From assembly GCF_001039355.2 (NCBI RefSeq), contig NW_019775393.1, positions 71,846-135,845 of the forward strand: a stretch of 64,000 nt of DNA. Reading direction: 5' to 3'. Shown one piece after another: positions 1 through 11,766 of the stretch. How positions within the stretch are numbered: the first letter of the stretch is position 1; every line of letters starts with the position of its first letter. This stretch comes from Lingula anatina (Eukaryota; Brachiopoda; Lingulata; Lingulida; Lingulidae). The notes under the pieces are model-generated. The model worked only from the letters and a program-made list of their open reading frames with translations, was not told the DNA's origin and ran no database searches. A program made the translations under genes and the position numbers.

Positions 1-540
1 GACTTCAACAGTTCAGCATCACTGGGCGACGACCTCTCTTCATCAGGGAACTGCAAGATTTCTGCATCTGGGGACTTTAATACATCAGAATCGCCACTGG
101 TCATAAGGGGTTTCAAAATCTCAAATTCGGGAGATTTTGCATTGTCAGCAACATCACTGACCACATTATTGTTGCCTCCATCGGGGAGCTGCAACATCTC
201 GGCACCAGGGAATTCTTCTTTTGCAGATTTGTCAGCAACGCCGCTGATCACAACCTCATTGCTCTGGATCCCCTCTCTAACTTCTTTCCCTATTGCTGTC
301 TCTTCATCGCAGCTGTCATCACCCACTGTGGTTCTCTGCCCCACTTCCAGCCGAATGCTGCTTATTATTGCTTCAAAAGATAGTTCGTTTTCGTTGTCAT
401 ACTCTGTTGTTTCTTCTTTCATTACTTCCCACAGATTTCTTAGGGAATTTGATAGTAAAAGTGCATCTCTTTTACTTGTTTCCTGCGTCTTCAGAACACT
501 ACTGATTCCACCCAGACAATCTAACAGCCTGCTGTAGATG
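1..540 (-). CDS. partial acidic exon of unknown protein, minus strand
   Basis: The minus strand is open from the left edge of the window to about position 540 and reads as an acidic, Glu/Asp/Ser-rich protein. From the 5' side it begins near IYSRLLDCLGGISS and runs out of the window near DAELLK. The C-terminal half carries degenerate repeats of the form S-P-x-x-E-I-L-x-x-P, for example KSPDAEILQFPDEE and KSPEFEILKP. No start or stop is contained, so this is probably an internal or last exon. Its 5' boundary lies between about 540 and 566, where a dispersed repeat begins. The plus-strand reading of the same DNA is Ser/Leu-rich and looks like an antisense shadow. I do not recognise the family. 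Confidence 0.5.
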
Positions 541-566
541 TCTGGGTCTTCATACTGGTCCTCGTA

Positions 567-760
567 AGGAGGGGACCATTGGCGTGATTTTTTTAGATAT
601 TGAAAGGGTGGGCAGGACCCCTGACACCCCCCTAAATCCGCCACTGTTTGTGACCTACATGCATTTACATGTACATGTAGCACTGTACAAGGGTCGCGTA
701 AATGTGGGGAATCACCCCCGTCATCGCTATATTTAATTGGGTTATTTTCTTAAGTTTCGG
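567..760. repeat. dispersed repeat of the signal-exon block, copy 1
   Basis: This stretch contains GGACCATTGGCGTGATTTTT, then CAGGACCCCTGACACCCCC and a segment ending with an ACATGTACATGTAG-type motif and GGGGAATCACCC. The same order recurs near 4770-5040, 5115-5250, 6335-6590 and 6685-6870, each time upstream of or within a block that carries a receptor signal exon. It is a non-coding component of the duplicated upstream region. Confidence 0.7.
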
Positions 761-811
761 TATCATTATAAAATCTTAACATGTTTTAAAGTGAGAAGGT
801 AACTGGACAGG

Positions 812-863
812 ATGGGTCAAACAGTATTACCACTGGTGATTTTGAATTTTTGGTTGAGTCCAG
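812..863 (+). other. orphan signal-peptide exon, paralogue of gene A exon 1
   Basis: ATG at 812 begins MGQTVLPLVILNFWLSPG, a short hydrophobic leader ending in a phase-1 GTGAGC donor at 864. It aligns with gene A exon 1 at 8922 and with the copy at 5335, including the flanking GTGAGAAGGTAACT upstream and the intron start TTTTCAACCGCCAGA downstream. No Ig exon follows before the BIR gene, so it is either a relic or an alternative first exon of a distant receptor exon. Confidence 0.65.
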
Positions 864-1353
864 GTGAGCTTAATTTTGATTTTCAACCGCCAGATTGCAC
901 AAAGATCGCAATCGGCTAGGGATCAATGTCTTTGATCGTTACACCGTTCGTTTGACAGAAAATGACAGATATAAAAAATCCTGTGCTAGGGCGGCAGTTT
1001 AAAGGTGTATTTTTTCTGCAGCACACCTAAATTGCAATGTAATAATCGGTTTTGATCTTCACAGAGAATTTTGGTTTTCACAGAGGCATTTTACTTGTCC
1101 GTCATTTTAAAGAGTTTGTTGTGATTTTGTTTAGAAATATAAAACAGTATTTAAGCCAACCTTATTTTCATTTTAATTGGACAGATGTGTACCGAATCCG
1201 ACAGACCACTGCAGACCACCATCGCAGACCACTTGTTTCTGCTACTAATATTCGGAAAAAATTGAACTCTCCGCACTAAAATAGTTAAACTGTAAAAATT
1301 TAGCAAACACATGCCTCAAGGTAGGGATATTTCCTATCCACATCTAGACGGAC
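864..1353. other. intergenic, no gene seen
   Basis: The first about 140 bases match the intron following the signal exons at 5335 and 8922. The rest is AT-rich sequence upstream of the BIR gene. I see no supported exon here. Confidence 0.5.
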
Positions 1354-3329
1354 ATGGCACAAAACGCGTTTGGGTCTGTCAGTGCATGTGATGTGAAATA
1401 TCAGTCTGAACAGAGAAGGCTTGCAAGTTTTAAAGAATGGCCGGGAGAGAATGAAACCAAATGCACGAAGCTAGCCAAACATGGCTTTTTCTACACCGGC
1501 AATAAAGACGAGGTACAATGCTTTTCCTGTGCGGTCAGAATTAGAGGCTGGGATAGAAATGATTGCCCTCTGGATGTACATCGTCGCCAGAGTCCAAACT
1601 GCAATTTCATTAACCACCGGGAATCTGGGAATCAACCTTTGTTTTACAACAATTGTTGGGTTGACGCTATTTGTAATGGCGATCCGTTTCCAAAATTGTC
1701 TCCAGTTATCCAACAGAACTCAAGTGGAACATACTATGGCACACCGCCAGGTGAATTACTAAGCAGAGACACAGATGTGGTGACCACAATCGAATCGAAC
1801 AATTGCATCCCAGAAGACATCAGTAATGATAATTACTGTGAAACCAACGCAACAATCCCTGTACCAACAGGACTACAATTTACTCCAAACGAACAAATAT
1901 CCAAATATCCATGTTTTCTTCAGTCGTCTAATCAAAGCATTGGCGTTGATAGAAACACTAGTGCGCCAACTGTAGCAAAATTGAAGCCAACACCCACACA
2001 ACACAACGATGGCACCTTACGTAAGTTTGATAAACACATTAGATTATTTTAGAATATGTTTAACCAATTTTCTTGGGGAGGAAGTACTTTGTGTGCCAAT
2101 GAGGCAACTAAATGGTTTATTTCATTTGCTGGTACTGCCCATCGAAAATTATTCTATAGAAATCAGTTCCTTGGTAAGCATAAGTAGCCTAATGTATCAT
2201 CTGATGAGTGTTTGCAAATCAATCTGTTGAAATATGCGGCATCTACCGGGTACGCACGGGCCCGCGTGTGCATGTTTTAGTATTCATACAAATACATTGC
2301 ATACCGTATATTTTTTGTGTGCACATGTGCCCTTCAGTGCACATAGGTATTTCTGAAAAATCGATTATTTAATTATATTATATCTTATGTTTCAGAATTA
2401 AAAGGCGGCGGATGCACTGTGGATACCCCCAAACATCTTTTTAAAGATCTGCCAACGTCTTGTCCCGCTCGTCTAGGTAAATATAAATGTACAATATGAT
2501 AATGCTTTCTGACAGCACATTCAAATGCATGCAGTTAAAATAAGCCCGGTAAAAGTTTAAGCCTGTAGGAGTTACTCAGTGAACGTCGTGCTTGATTATA
2601 AAAATATATTGATATTTCGATAAATTGGTTCTTCTGTGTGATGGCAGTCATACTACTGTCATTACATACGCGCCGAAACGTGATAGGGCTACCGTAAATA
2701 TTTCAGGTTCCAGGAGCGGAGAAAACCACTTGCCATATGGACTTGACTTCGGAAACGGGCAAGCGAAAGAAATACCTGGTATTGCCCATGTGGAAAAACA
2801 TACACCTTGCGAAGAAGTACATCCTCCCGTAAGTTGTAGTCATGGATACTGATACGCGGTTAAAGCACTCCAAGCCAGGATTGCCCCGCCAAATACAGGG
2901 TACTCATATTTTATGAATTTTTACTTACCAACCTTTAATCTTCCTTTTTTTAATGTGCGCCAAGAAAAAAACTGGCTTGGATTGCTTTAAGAGCACGTAA
3001 AGTGTATTCACTCTATAAAAATAAAGCGACTGACATGGCAACCAACTTGCAATATATGTTTATCTGAATTGTCGCACGTTTGAAGAAAGTGAAAAAAGAA
3101 GAATTGCAATAAAGAAAATAACATTCCAGTCGTGTAAATACTAGTAGTCATTAAAAAGGCAGAAAATCAGAATCATCTTTAAACGCTGTTATATTGACGT
3201 TTAATTTTATTATTATAGTATTACCCACCACGTGACTCTCATCAGGGAATTTTGGATTCTTCAAACAGCGATGAGAACGGATCTGGAAGCGATGTAGCGG
3301 AATGCAATTTGCCAGGAGTGAAGAAGTAA
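1354..3329 (+). CDS. single-BIR domain protein (IAP-type), four exons
   Basis: Exons are placed at 1354-2020, 2396-2476, 2707-2828 and 3219-3329, giving 326 residues with TAA at 3327-3329. Junctions are phase 1, 1 and 0, and each has a GT donor and an AG acceptor. Residues about 20-86 form a BIR zinc fold: R22...F26..W29P, then GFFYTG, C56FSC59, W66, H76 and C83, which are the expected CxxC-H-C ligands. BIR proteins are known to bind caspases or signalling adaptors. Here only one BIR is present, followed by a Ser/Thr/Asn-rich tail with no RING, CARD or UBA that I can see. That makes an E3 ligase role unlikely and leaves a binding or decoy role as inference. Exon 1 has a clean ATG in context GGACATGG. 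The small exons 2-4 are the less certain part; expressed sequence would settle them. Confidence 0.8.
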
Positions 3330-3370
3330 CCATGATGTCATCGTCCTGATTACACGTGCACGTTTCAAAA

Positions 3371-3376
3371 AATAAA
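3371..3376 (+). terminator. candidate polyadenylation signal of the BIR gene
   Basis: AATAAA lies about 42 bases after the TAA stop of the BIR gene. Position and motif fit, but the region is A-rich and the match could be chance. Confidence 0.4.
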
Positions 3377-4299
3377 AAAAATTTATGAAAGTCTAGAAAA
3401 AAGTTGAGTGGCGGTCAACCAGGCCTAACGCAACGACAAAGACATGCTATTAGTATACAGGTTGACCTGAGCATCTATCAGTTCATTTAACTGCGGCGAT
3501 AACTAGTGGCACTTGCAGATGACATTTCACGACCTACTTTAACCGTTTGCATTGATTTTTGGCTATATATTATAAATGTTCTTTTTGTGTCGCATGTGGA
3601 CAGATCAGATTGATATTGCCTTTAGGTCATGTTTATTTTTAGCTGTTCGCGGAATTCCAAAATTAGTTGGGTTTTTCCGTTGTGGTAGTTGCGTATAGAT
3701 ATGTTGGGGCGATGTTGCACATCTACAACATGGATACAAAGCCACAAACCTTGCTTCCAAATGCCCCTTAGACCAAATTTTCTTAGCCCGAATTTTTTGT
3801 ATCCAATTTTTGGGCCCTTTCACGATCTTTTCATTTCCTTCGAAGGTTCTTAGCCCGAAGATATTTTATGGTACCATGCCATTAAATTTGAACAAATGAG
3901 CTAATTATCTTTAAAAAATCTATATTTAATAGTTTTACCCAAATTACACATATCCTGTAACCACCAGTGAAGATTAAATATTCAATCAAATTCAAGTCGT
4001 ATCGATACATACCCATCACGACACAGTAACGATTGGAAATGAAGTAAGACACTGACAAGTATGTACTGACAAGAACAAGAACTGACATTTAAATTCAAAA
4101 ACATGCAAAGGACCCTGCTATAAGAACAGTGAATCAGGCATCTATAAAATTCCTTATAGTACAACATTGATGAACTTAGAAAAAATATATTCACAATTTA
4201 TATGATGTATTACAGCCAGAGATGCATATGACATAATATTTTGTTGAACATTTTACAATGCATATACTGGTATACATAATATATATGACTTAACAAGTA
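3377..4299. repeat. intergenic; diverged copy of the upstream block of gene B
   Basis: From about 3540 the order of short landmarks (a GTGTCGCATGT element, GGTTTTTCCGTTGTGGTAGTTGCG, a GTTGCACATC box, TTTATGGTA..ATGCCAT, ACAACATTGATGAACTTA) matches 18550-19610 and 20870-21940. A shorter relic is at 16790-16830. It is an older duplicate of the receptor-flanking DNA. No ORF is supported. Confidence 0.6.
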
Positions 4300-5870
4300 A
4301 GGCTCTTGTGTTGATTTTATTCAGTGGCAGTGGCTGCCGCGTTTGCTTTTATTTCGAAGATAAAAATTACCATTTGAACTTCAGTCTGGCAGCTCTAACT
4401 GACCGACAACTCCTAAGTTCTGAACAACACATGCTTTCGGACGTGTATGTCAGAAAAATTAGAGAAGTTATGTAGGAACTTGAGAGGTTCCCCTTCGCCG
4501 TTTTTACGTGTACTTTATCTCAAGGACAAGAAGAGCACTGCAGTATGTAGGCGCTGGGGTCAGACACAACGACACAATTGTGATCCAGGATTATTTGAAG
4601 GTGGGGAGGGGGTCCGTGAATGCGAAGTCGGCCCTCTCCTCCCCTCCCCCCCCCCCTTGTCGTGGGGTTCGGGTGCCCTCTGAAGGGCACCGAAAAAATC
4701 GTATTTTAGAGGGAGAACAGTGCCATTGGGTACGGTTTAGAACTATGATTAATTTAATTCTAATTTCAAGAGGGGACCATTTTCCGTGATTTTTTTTAGA
4801 AATCGAAGAGGGGGGGGGGGGGGCAGGAACCCTGACACCCCTAAATCCGCCACTGTTTGTGATTTACATACATTTACAAGTTTGAATTTTATTTCACTGA
4901 AACATATGCATACACCTGGGTGGATGAAAATGACAATATAAATATAATTTTAGTGAATGTGCTATTTAAATTTATTTTAAAAACATGTTACATTGTACAA
5001 GAGTCACGTAAATGCAGGGAATCACCCTCGTCATCGCTATATTTAATTGTTTTCTTTCGCTTTCATTATAAAATCGAAACATGTTTTAAAGATGATTCAG
5101 CTAGTGAAAATTCTAATTTCAAGAGGGGGCCATTGGCGTGATTTTTTAAGAAATCGAAAGGGGGGTCAGGACCTACATGCATTAACATGTACATGTAGCA
5201 CTGTACGAGAGTCACTAAAATGTGGGGAATCACCCTCGTCATAGCGATATACCACTGTTTTTTTTTTCTTTTGTCTCGGTATCATTACAAAAGTTTGAAG
5301 CTGTTTTAAAGTGAGAAGGTAACTCATGGACAGGATGGTTCAGACACTAGTACTACTGGTGATTTTGAATTGTTGGTTGGGTCAAGGTGAGCTTAATTTA
5401 GATTTTCAACCGCCAGAGTGCACAAAGGTCGTATAATCGTCTGGGGACCGGGGTTATTGATAGTTACACTGTTCCTTTGGCTGAAAAGACATTAAACTGT
5501 TTTGGGACCAGGACCGCAGATTAGTAATGGTCGCTTTTCTCCAGCGGTACAATGTACCACAGAAATTCGTGTCATGAATTAGCCCGAGGCATATACATAT
5601 GGATATATAGTGAAACCACTTTTGTGACCCTGGTAGGGGTAGTGTACATAACTCAGTTATTAGAGTATATGAGCGTACAATACTGTAACATCGGCTGGAT
5701 GCGATATGACGTCTTTGCTAAGATCACAACGAATAATTGTGGTCACATGCTAATTGGGACGCGTAATGATTGGTCAAGATGATGCAACAAGTGTGGTCTT
5801 TTGTAACGGCGCTGGGCGACTCCCTAGTTATTATTTCGCGTCATAAATGGGAATAAGTATATACATGTAT
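4300..5870 (+). repeat. tandem duplicated block, unit 1 (signal-exon block)
   Basis: This unit begins at CTTGTGTTGATTTTATTCAG and includes two internal sub-repeats, the signal exon at 5335 and the intron start. It matches 5880-9475 along its length. The offset is 1588 bases at the left and about 3587 at the right, and the difference is explained by the element at 6911-8899. Confidence 0.8.
5335..5386 (+). other. second signal-peptide exon copy (possible alternative first exon of gene A)
   Basis: ATG at 5335 encodes MVQTLVLLVILNCWLGQG and ends in a phase-1 donor GTGAGC at 5387. An in-frame upstream ATG at 5326 would add three residues. The sequence is nearly identical to gene A exon 1 (8922), and the splice phase matches gene A exon 2. 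Transcripts starting here could therefore splice into gene A. No Ig exon lies between this copy and 8922. Confidence 0.7.
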
Positions 5871-6910
5871 GTCTTAACAAGTAAGGCACTTGTGTTGATT
5901 TTATTCAGTGGCAGTAGATGCAGCGTTTGCTTTTATTTCGAAGATAAAAATTACCATTTGAACTTCAGTCTGGCAGCTCTCCATGACCGACAACTCCTAA
6001 GTTCTGAACAACACATGCTTTCGGACGTGTAACATATGTATGTCAGAAAAATTAGAGAGTTATGTAGGAACTTGAGAGGTTCCCCTTCGCCGTTTTTACA
6101 TGTACTTTATCTCACAGAAGAGAATTGCAGTATGTAGGGCGCTGGGGTCAGACACTACTACACAATTGTGACCTGGGACGGATCCAGGATTATTTGAAGG
6201 TGGGAAGGGGGGTCCGTGGATGCGAAGTCGATCTGTTCCTCCCCTTTGTCGTGGGGTTCGGGTGCTATCTGAAATTGGTATTTTAGAGGGCGAACACGGT
6301 TTAGAACTATGATTAAGTTAATTTTAATTTTAAGAGGGGACCATTTGGCGTGATTTTTTTAGAAATCGAAGTGGGAGGGTGGGGGGCAGGAATCCTGACA
6401 CCCCCTAAACCGTCACTGTTTGTGATTTACATGCATTTAAAAGTTTGAATTTTATTTCACTGTAACATATGCCTTCACCTGGGTGGATGAAAATGACAAT
6501 ATAAATATAATTTTAGTGAATATGCTATTAAACATGTAGCACTGTACAAGAGTCACGTAAATGCGGGGAATCACCCTCGTCATCGCTATATTTAATTGGT
6601 TACTTTTTTAAGTTTCGCTTTCATTATAAAATCGAAACATGTTTTAAAGTGAGATGATTCAGCTCGTCAAAATTCTAATTTCAAGAGGGGACCATTGGCG
6701 TGATTTTTTAAGAAATCGAAAGGGCAGGGGGGGGGGGGGGTCAGGACCCCTGACAACCCCCTAAATCCGCCAATGTTTGTGACCTACATGCATTAACATG
6801 TACGTGTAACACTGTACAAGAATCACATGTGTGGGGAATCACCCTCGTCATCGCTATATTTCACTGGTTTTTTTTCTTTTGTTTCGGTATCGTTAGAAAC
6901 ATGTGATGTT

Positions 6911-8899
6911 TTAACCCTCAATCACCTTTCAGGGGCCTCGCCGGCCCGGACCCATGTATCTTTTGCTCTCTCTTCGTTCGCATGAGGTTTTGAGCCTGGT
7001 CTTTTCATGTAATCCTCAAGCAACTTATACCCCATCAATGGATTAATAATTAGTTTTGAAATAATTTACACCATATGTAGAAATTAACTTTTCCAAAAGT
7101 TAGTCCCATTTCCTGGAAACCGGGCCTCTGAGGCCCAGTCCCTTGATAATTTTACTTCCACATGGGATAAATAAGTCTATGTAACCTCAAATATCTTTGC
7201 TATCAAATGCTTTACACAAGCAATATCATGTGTGCTATGACTATCAGTATGGTCAATGAAATCTGCCTGTAAGATTCAAGACCTGGAGGAATTATTATTT
7301 ATGAGTAATCAGTCACCTTGGTCACCTGATATGCAGATATCAGTTTAAATCTATCACTATTACATACCTGATAGACTGCGCTACCTTTGCGAAACTTTCC
7401 ATTTTGAGAAAAAAAATATTTTTCCGCATGTTCCATACACAGTGTAATGTATACTCACCCAGGTGGAGGTAAAGCGAGCAAAGGACCGTTGTAACATGAA
7501 AATCTGACTCCCATGAAAATCTGACTCCCCCATGAAAATTTGACTCCCCCTCCACAAAACTTCATAAATCTTATTTTATTTGAGTATATGACTGTGATCT
7601 TGTCGTATGTAAAATGGAGGATACATTGACACTTTTTTTTAGTTTGCAGGTGAAAATTTTCATGAAAAATAAGAAAATTAAAAATGTGCACTTTACCGCC
7701 CATTGTCTCCCTTATGAAAAAGCTATTTATTTGATATTGGATGATCATTTCTGCATCTTTCCTTTAAATTTACTTTATGAAGATCATATTGGAAATATTT
7801 GAAAGTTTGATGATTGAGTGAAAAAACTAAAAAAAAAAAACATGAAAAATAAGAAAATTAAAAATGTGCATTTTATCACCCAGTGACTCCCCTGTGAAAA
7901 AGCTATCTATTTAATATTTGATGATCATTTCAAAATCTTTACTTTGACTTTATGAAGATTATATTGAAAATATTTGAAAGTTTGATGGTAAAATATTGGG
8001 TGAAAATACAAAAAAAAAATGAAAAATAAGAAAATTAAAAATGTGCATTTTATCACCCAATAACTCCCCTATAAAAAAGCTATCTATTTAATATTTGATG
8101 ATCATTTCAACACCTTTCTTTAACTTTTACTTTATGAAGATTATATTGGAAATATTTGAAAGACTATAGGGAGTCAAACTCCTATGGGTACAAGAATGCA
8201 AATTTATTATCCATTTAAAATCATCAATCCCCATTTTTCATTCAGCTTTGGGAAAAATGAGAAAAACAACAGCAAATATAATGGGAGTCCATAGGAGTCC
8301 AAATCCCATGCATATGAAAATGAAGAATTTCGTAAATTATTTTCACCCAGTATTTTACCATTCAAACTTTCAATTATTTTCAATATATTCTTCATAAAGT
8401 ATCCTAAAAGAAAAGATGTCAGAATGATCATCAAATAACAAATAAATAGCTTTTTTATAGGGAAGTCATTGGGTATTAAAATACAAATCCTTAATTTTTC
8501 TTATTTTTCATGTGTTTTTTTTTTCACCCAATTTTTTACCATCAAACTTTCAAATACTTTCAATATATTCTTCATAAAGTATCCTCAAAGAAAAGATGTC
8601 AGAATAATAATCAAATATCATATAAATAGCTTTTTCATAGGGGATTCCTTGGGTGGTATAATACAAATCTTGTATATATATATATATATATTTTTTTTTT
8701 TGTTCTTGAAACGTTTTACCTGCAAACTTTTTTTTTTTGGGGGGGAGTCAAAATTTCATAGGGGGAGTCACATTTTCATTATGAAAATCTGACTGGGGAG
8801 TCACATTTTAGGGGAGTCACATTTTCATGGTACACCGGGCCTCCGAGGCCCGGTTTCAGGGTTTACGTAGGGTTCCATTTCCTTGTGGATGAGGGTTAA
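6911..8899. mobile_element. TTAA-flanked non-autonomous element (piggyBac-like)
   Basis: The insert is bounded by TTAA at 6911-6914 and 8896-8899. Its ends read CCCTCAATC.. on the left and ..GATGAGGG on the right, an imperfect inverted pair (CCCTCA[A]TC). The paralogous sequence at 5303-5314 has the uninterrupted site with a single TTAA, so both the insertion and its boundaries are directly visible. Subterminal GGGCCTC-CGAGGCCCG palindromes lie near both ends (7120-7140 and 8827-8845). TTAA targets and CCC-starting ends are characteristic of the piggyBac superfamily. No transposase ORF is present, so it would need a helper. The superfamily call is inference from the ends. Confidence 0.75.
7655..8665. 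repeat. foldback array inside the TTAA element
   Basis: A module of about 155-180 bases, with landmarks AAAATTAAAAATGTGCA, GAAAAAGCTAT and GATGATCATTTC, occurs three times in direct orientation (about 7655, 7840, 8020). It then occurs twice inverted (about 8340 and 8505). GGGAGTCA-type motifs flank both sides (7495-7550 inverted relative to 8740-8825). The whole could fold into a long hairpin centred near 8200-8250. Confidence 0.75.
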
Positions 8900-8921
8900 A
8901 GTGAGAAGTTAACCGGACAAG

Positions 8922-11766
8922 ATGGTTCAGGCAGTAGTACTACTGGTGATTTTGAATTGTTGGTTGGGTCAAGGTGAGCTTAATTTAGATTTTCAACCGC
9001 CAGAGTGCACAAAGGTCGTATAATCGTCTTGGGACCGAGGCTATTGATAGTTACACTGTTCCTTTGGCTGAAAATAGCAAATTTAAACTGTACTGGGGCC
9101 AGGACCGCAGATTAGTAATGGTCGCTTTTCTCCAGCACACATGTACCGGTACAATGTAGAGCAGAAATTCATGTCATGAATTAGCCCGAGGCATATAGTG
9201 AAAACCCCATCTGTGACCCTAGTAGAGGGTAGTGTACATAACCCAGTTGTTAGTGTTTATGGGCGTACAATACTGTAACTTCGGCTGGATGCGATATGAC
9301 GTCTTTGCTAAGATCACGACGAATAATTGAGTGGTCACATGCTAATTGGGACGCGTAATGATTGGTCAAGATGATGCGACAAGTGCGGTGGAAGCACAAG
9401 TGGCTGTTATAACGGCACCTGGGCGACTCCTACTTATTATTTCGCGTCATAAATGGGATTGTGTCTAAGGCCGCAATCTTGTATAAAATTTACATGAAAT
9501 TTTAATTAAAAAAGGGGCGGCATTACCCACCGTAGAACAGTGTCCCAAAATATGATTAAAGAAAATATGGTTCAAAATAATATTATTATTATTATTTGTA
9601 TATTAATATAATGTCTTAAAAGAAATAATGCATCACTTTTTAAGATGCACACTCGCTTTTAACACACGCACACGCAACCACTCGGTTAAATTTCCGTGCA
9701 ATAATTTACGATTTCAAACGTGACACCCATGACAACTATTGAAGGTCTTATGAAACAGAGCTGATGAAGGTTGAAATATTGTGAACTCCGTTTCAAAACG
9801 TACATGAAAGATATAGTATAAGAGATAATTTCATTTTCAACATTATCTTAACTTAAAACAACTGAATTAATTAAAACATACACTCTGTTAACAAACTTTG
9901 TTTCCAGTGTTTTGCTCTCCAGTGGCTTTGGAAGAATCCACAGACATAGATACTGTGTATGTACGAGAGAATGGAACTGTCGCACTCCAGTGGTCACTGT
10001 TTATTGGGGAAAATGCAGGCAGGTCGTCGGTGAACGTCATGATCAAAAAGAGAGATGCTCTGCTTTGTCAGTGGGTAAAGGCACACGGCGAGGTAAACCA
10101 GTGCGACCAAGGAATGAAATTAACAATCAACCCAGAACAAGTGCGTGTACCGGGTCCAACCAACATTAATGTCACGTTTTCCTTCGAGAACAAGAAGCAC
10201 ACCGATAATGGGATATACGACTGTTGTTTTGTGATTGACGAAAAATGGCGCGAAATGCAAAAACTAGAGAAAAAGTTAGAAACAACGGGTATGTTTCTGG
10301 TAAAGATAGTACATGTGTACCTACAACTGTGTGTAATTCACGTTGTTGTTTTTTATTGAAAGTATTATGACAATACAACCGATACTGAAATCAACCTCGA
10401 AACATATTTTACATCAGTTTATTCATCCGTTTAAGAAATGGATTGACCTTTACAATAAATAAATAAATAAATAAATAAAATATCTATCCGTCCTTTAATA
10501 GTTTTTATTCAAACTTTATTTTCCTTTATAAATTAACGTTTGGAATTGCATATAAGTGAGATCATTGTGCTAGTTTTTGTAAAAGAATCAAAAGATAATA
10601 AAAAAGTTTTCAGATTTATTAAATAAGTGGGATTGCTAGAGTGGCAATTTTAAAACTTTAGACCTTTTCTTTCTTTCTTAGCTGAACCAAATGTGACTGC
10701 GACTTACAACGACTCATCCAACACTACCATTACGTGCTTTGTCAGTGGCGGCCGACCAAAACCTGTTGAAACTATCCTCTTGCTAAATGGAACCGAAATA
10801 TCACGCTCTGAGTGCACATACTGCCGCAATAATTCGAAGTGCTCTTCAATCCATTCCGTAGAAAAGTTAACCGGTATATACAAGTGCAGAGTGGAACTTG
10901 TCGGAGACGTCGTTGACAGTGCCGAAGTGGACATCCCATTTACAACAAAAGATACCCGTAAGTAGTCCACTTTCAACAGATGACTTACAGAAATTTCTGT
11001 GATGATAATCAAAATCCCCTTCTCTCTCTCTCTTCTCTCGAAACTTATACCGATTTCTTTATAAATGTTTTTCATTTTCAAGAGCAACTCCTCACTGTTT
11101 TATTTATTTATTTATTAGTTTATTTATTCATTTGTTAATTTAGTGTATCCAATAACATTCCCTTTAAATTTTCTTCATTATATTCAAACGACAGACAACC
11201 AAACAAGTGCTGTGGGAAATGTCGGCGTGAATACCGTGCAGACTGTGTGTGTTATAGCAGTATTACTAGTTCTTGCATTTGGACTGATAATAATTGTTGT
11301 ATGGAGATGTCGAATTTTTTGGAATCCTGTGAAAACCCCCGGTAAGTAATAACACAAAAAAAAACAACTTTTTACACCCTATGCATTTGTATCAGTGTGA
11401 CTCGTTTACCTAATCCAGACAAAGCTACTTTAATAAGACTATTAACTATACAAAAACTTTTGCCCATTTCTGTGGAAAAAAAGCTAAATTGTATCTTAAA
11501 GTGTTGTTATTGTGGTATTGTTTTGTATGTGACTTTAAGCTTTTGTTTAAATTGATAAATGTTTCCCACTTCTCTTGCACGACGTTTGTTTTATTCTTCC
11601 AGCTAACGATGTTATCCACCAGGCAGAAGAAACGGAACACTGTGTTGCCCATTACACAAAGTCCTCTGGTTCAGTGGAGATTGTCGCCTCTTCCGAAAAT
11701 GAAAACGAACCTTGCCTTTCCCAAAACCAGGCCCCGTCTCACAGAAAATCTGTGGCTAAAATTTAA
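8922..11766 (+). CDS. Ig receptor gene A: two Ig domains, membrane span, short tail
   Basis: Five exons fit: 8922-8973 (signal peptide MVQAVVLLVILNCWLGQ), 9908-10288 (Ig1), 10682-10957 (Ig2), 11195-11341 (membrane) and 11603-11766 (tail, TAA stop). All four introns are phase 1 with GT-AG ends, and the total is exactly 340 codons (339 residues). Ig1 has the F-strand motif DNGIYDCC but lacks the usual B-strand Cys (VALQW), with an extra Cys pair further on. Ig2 has TITCFVSGG and GIYKC, the usual pair. The membrane span is VCVIAVLLVLAFGLIIIVVW, followed by WRCR. The tail has one Tyr (HYTKS) and no full ITIM or ITAM. It is a type I surface receptor; the ligand is unknown. A cell-recognition or immune role is inferred from the architecture and the duplicated neighbours. 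Confidence 0.85.

Larger units (their letters stand above)
5880..9475 (+). repeat. tandem duplicated block, unit 2, interrupted by a TTAA element
   Basis: It carries the same landmarks as 4300-5870, including the CTTGTGTTGATTTTATTCAG start, the CCGACAACTCCTAAGTTCTG segment, the signal exon (8922) and the GGCTGGATGCGATATGACGT segment near 9282. The only large difference is the inserted 2-kb element at 6911-8899. Confidence 0.8.

Noticed and set aside
142-537. Plus-strand frame rich in Ser and Leu
   Set aside because: It is the antisense of a better minus-strand frame with acidic repeats; Ser/Leu-rich composition is typical of an antisense reading.
812-1360. Splicing of the first leader exon into the BIR gene
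   Set aside because: The leader donor is phase 1, while the only AG before the BIR ATG (1346-1347) would put the BIR frame in phase 0, so the reading frame is not kept.
9898-9908. Start of an independent ORF at the Ig1 exon of gene A
   Set aside because: The frame opens inside an intron; the TTTCCAG acceptor and phase match show that it is an internal exon.
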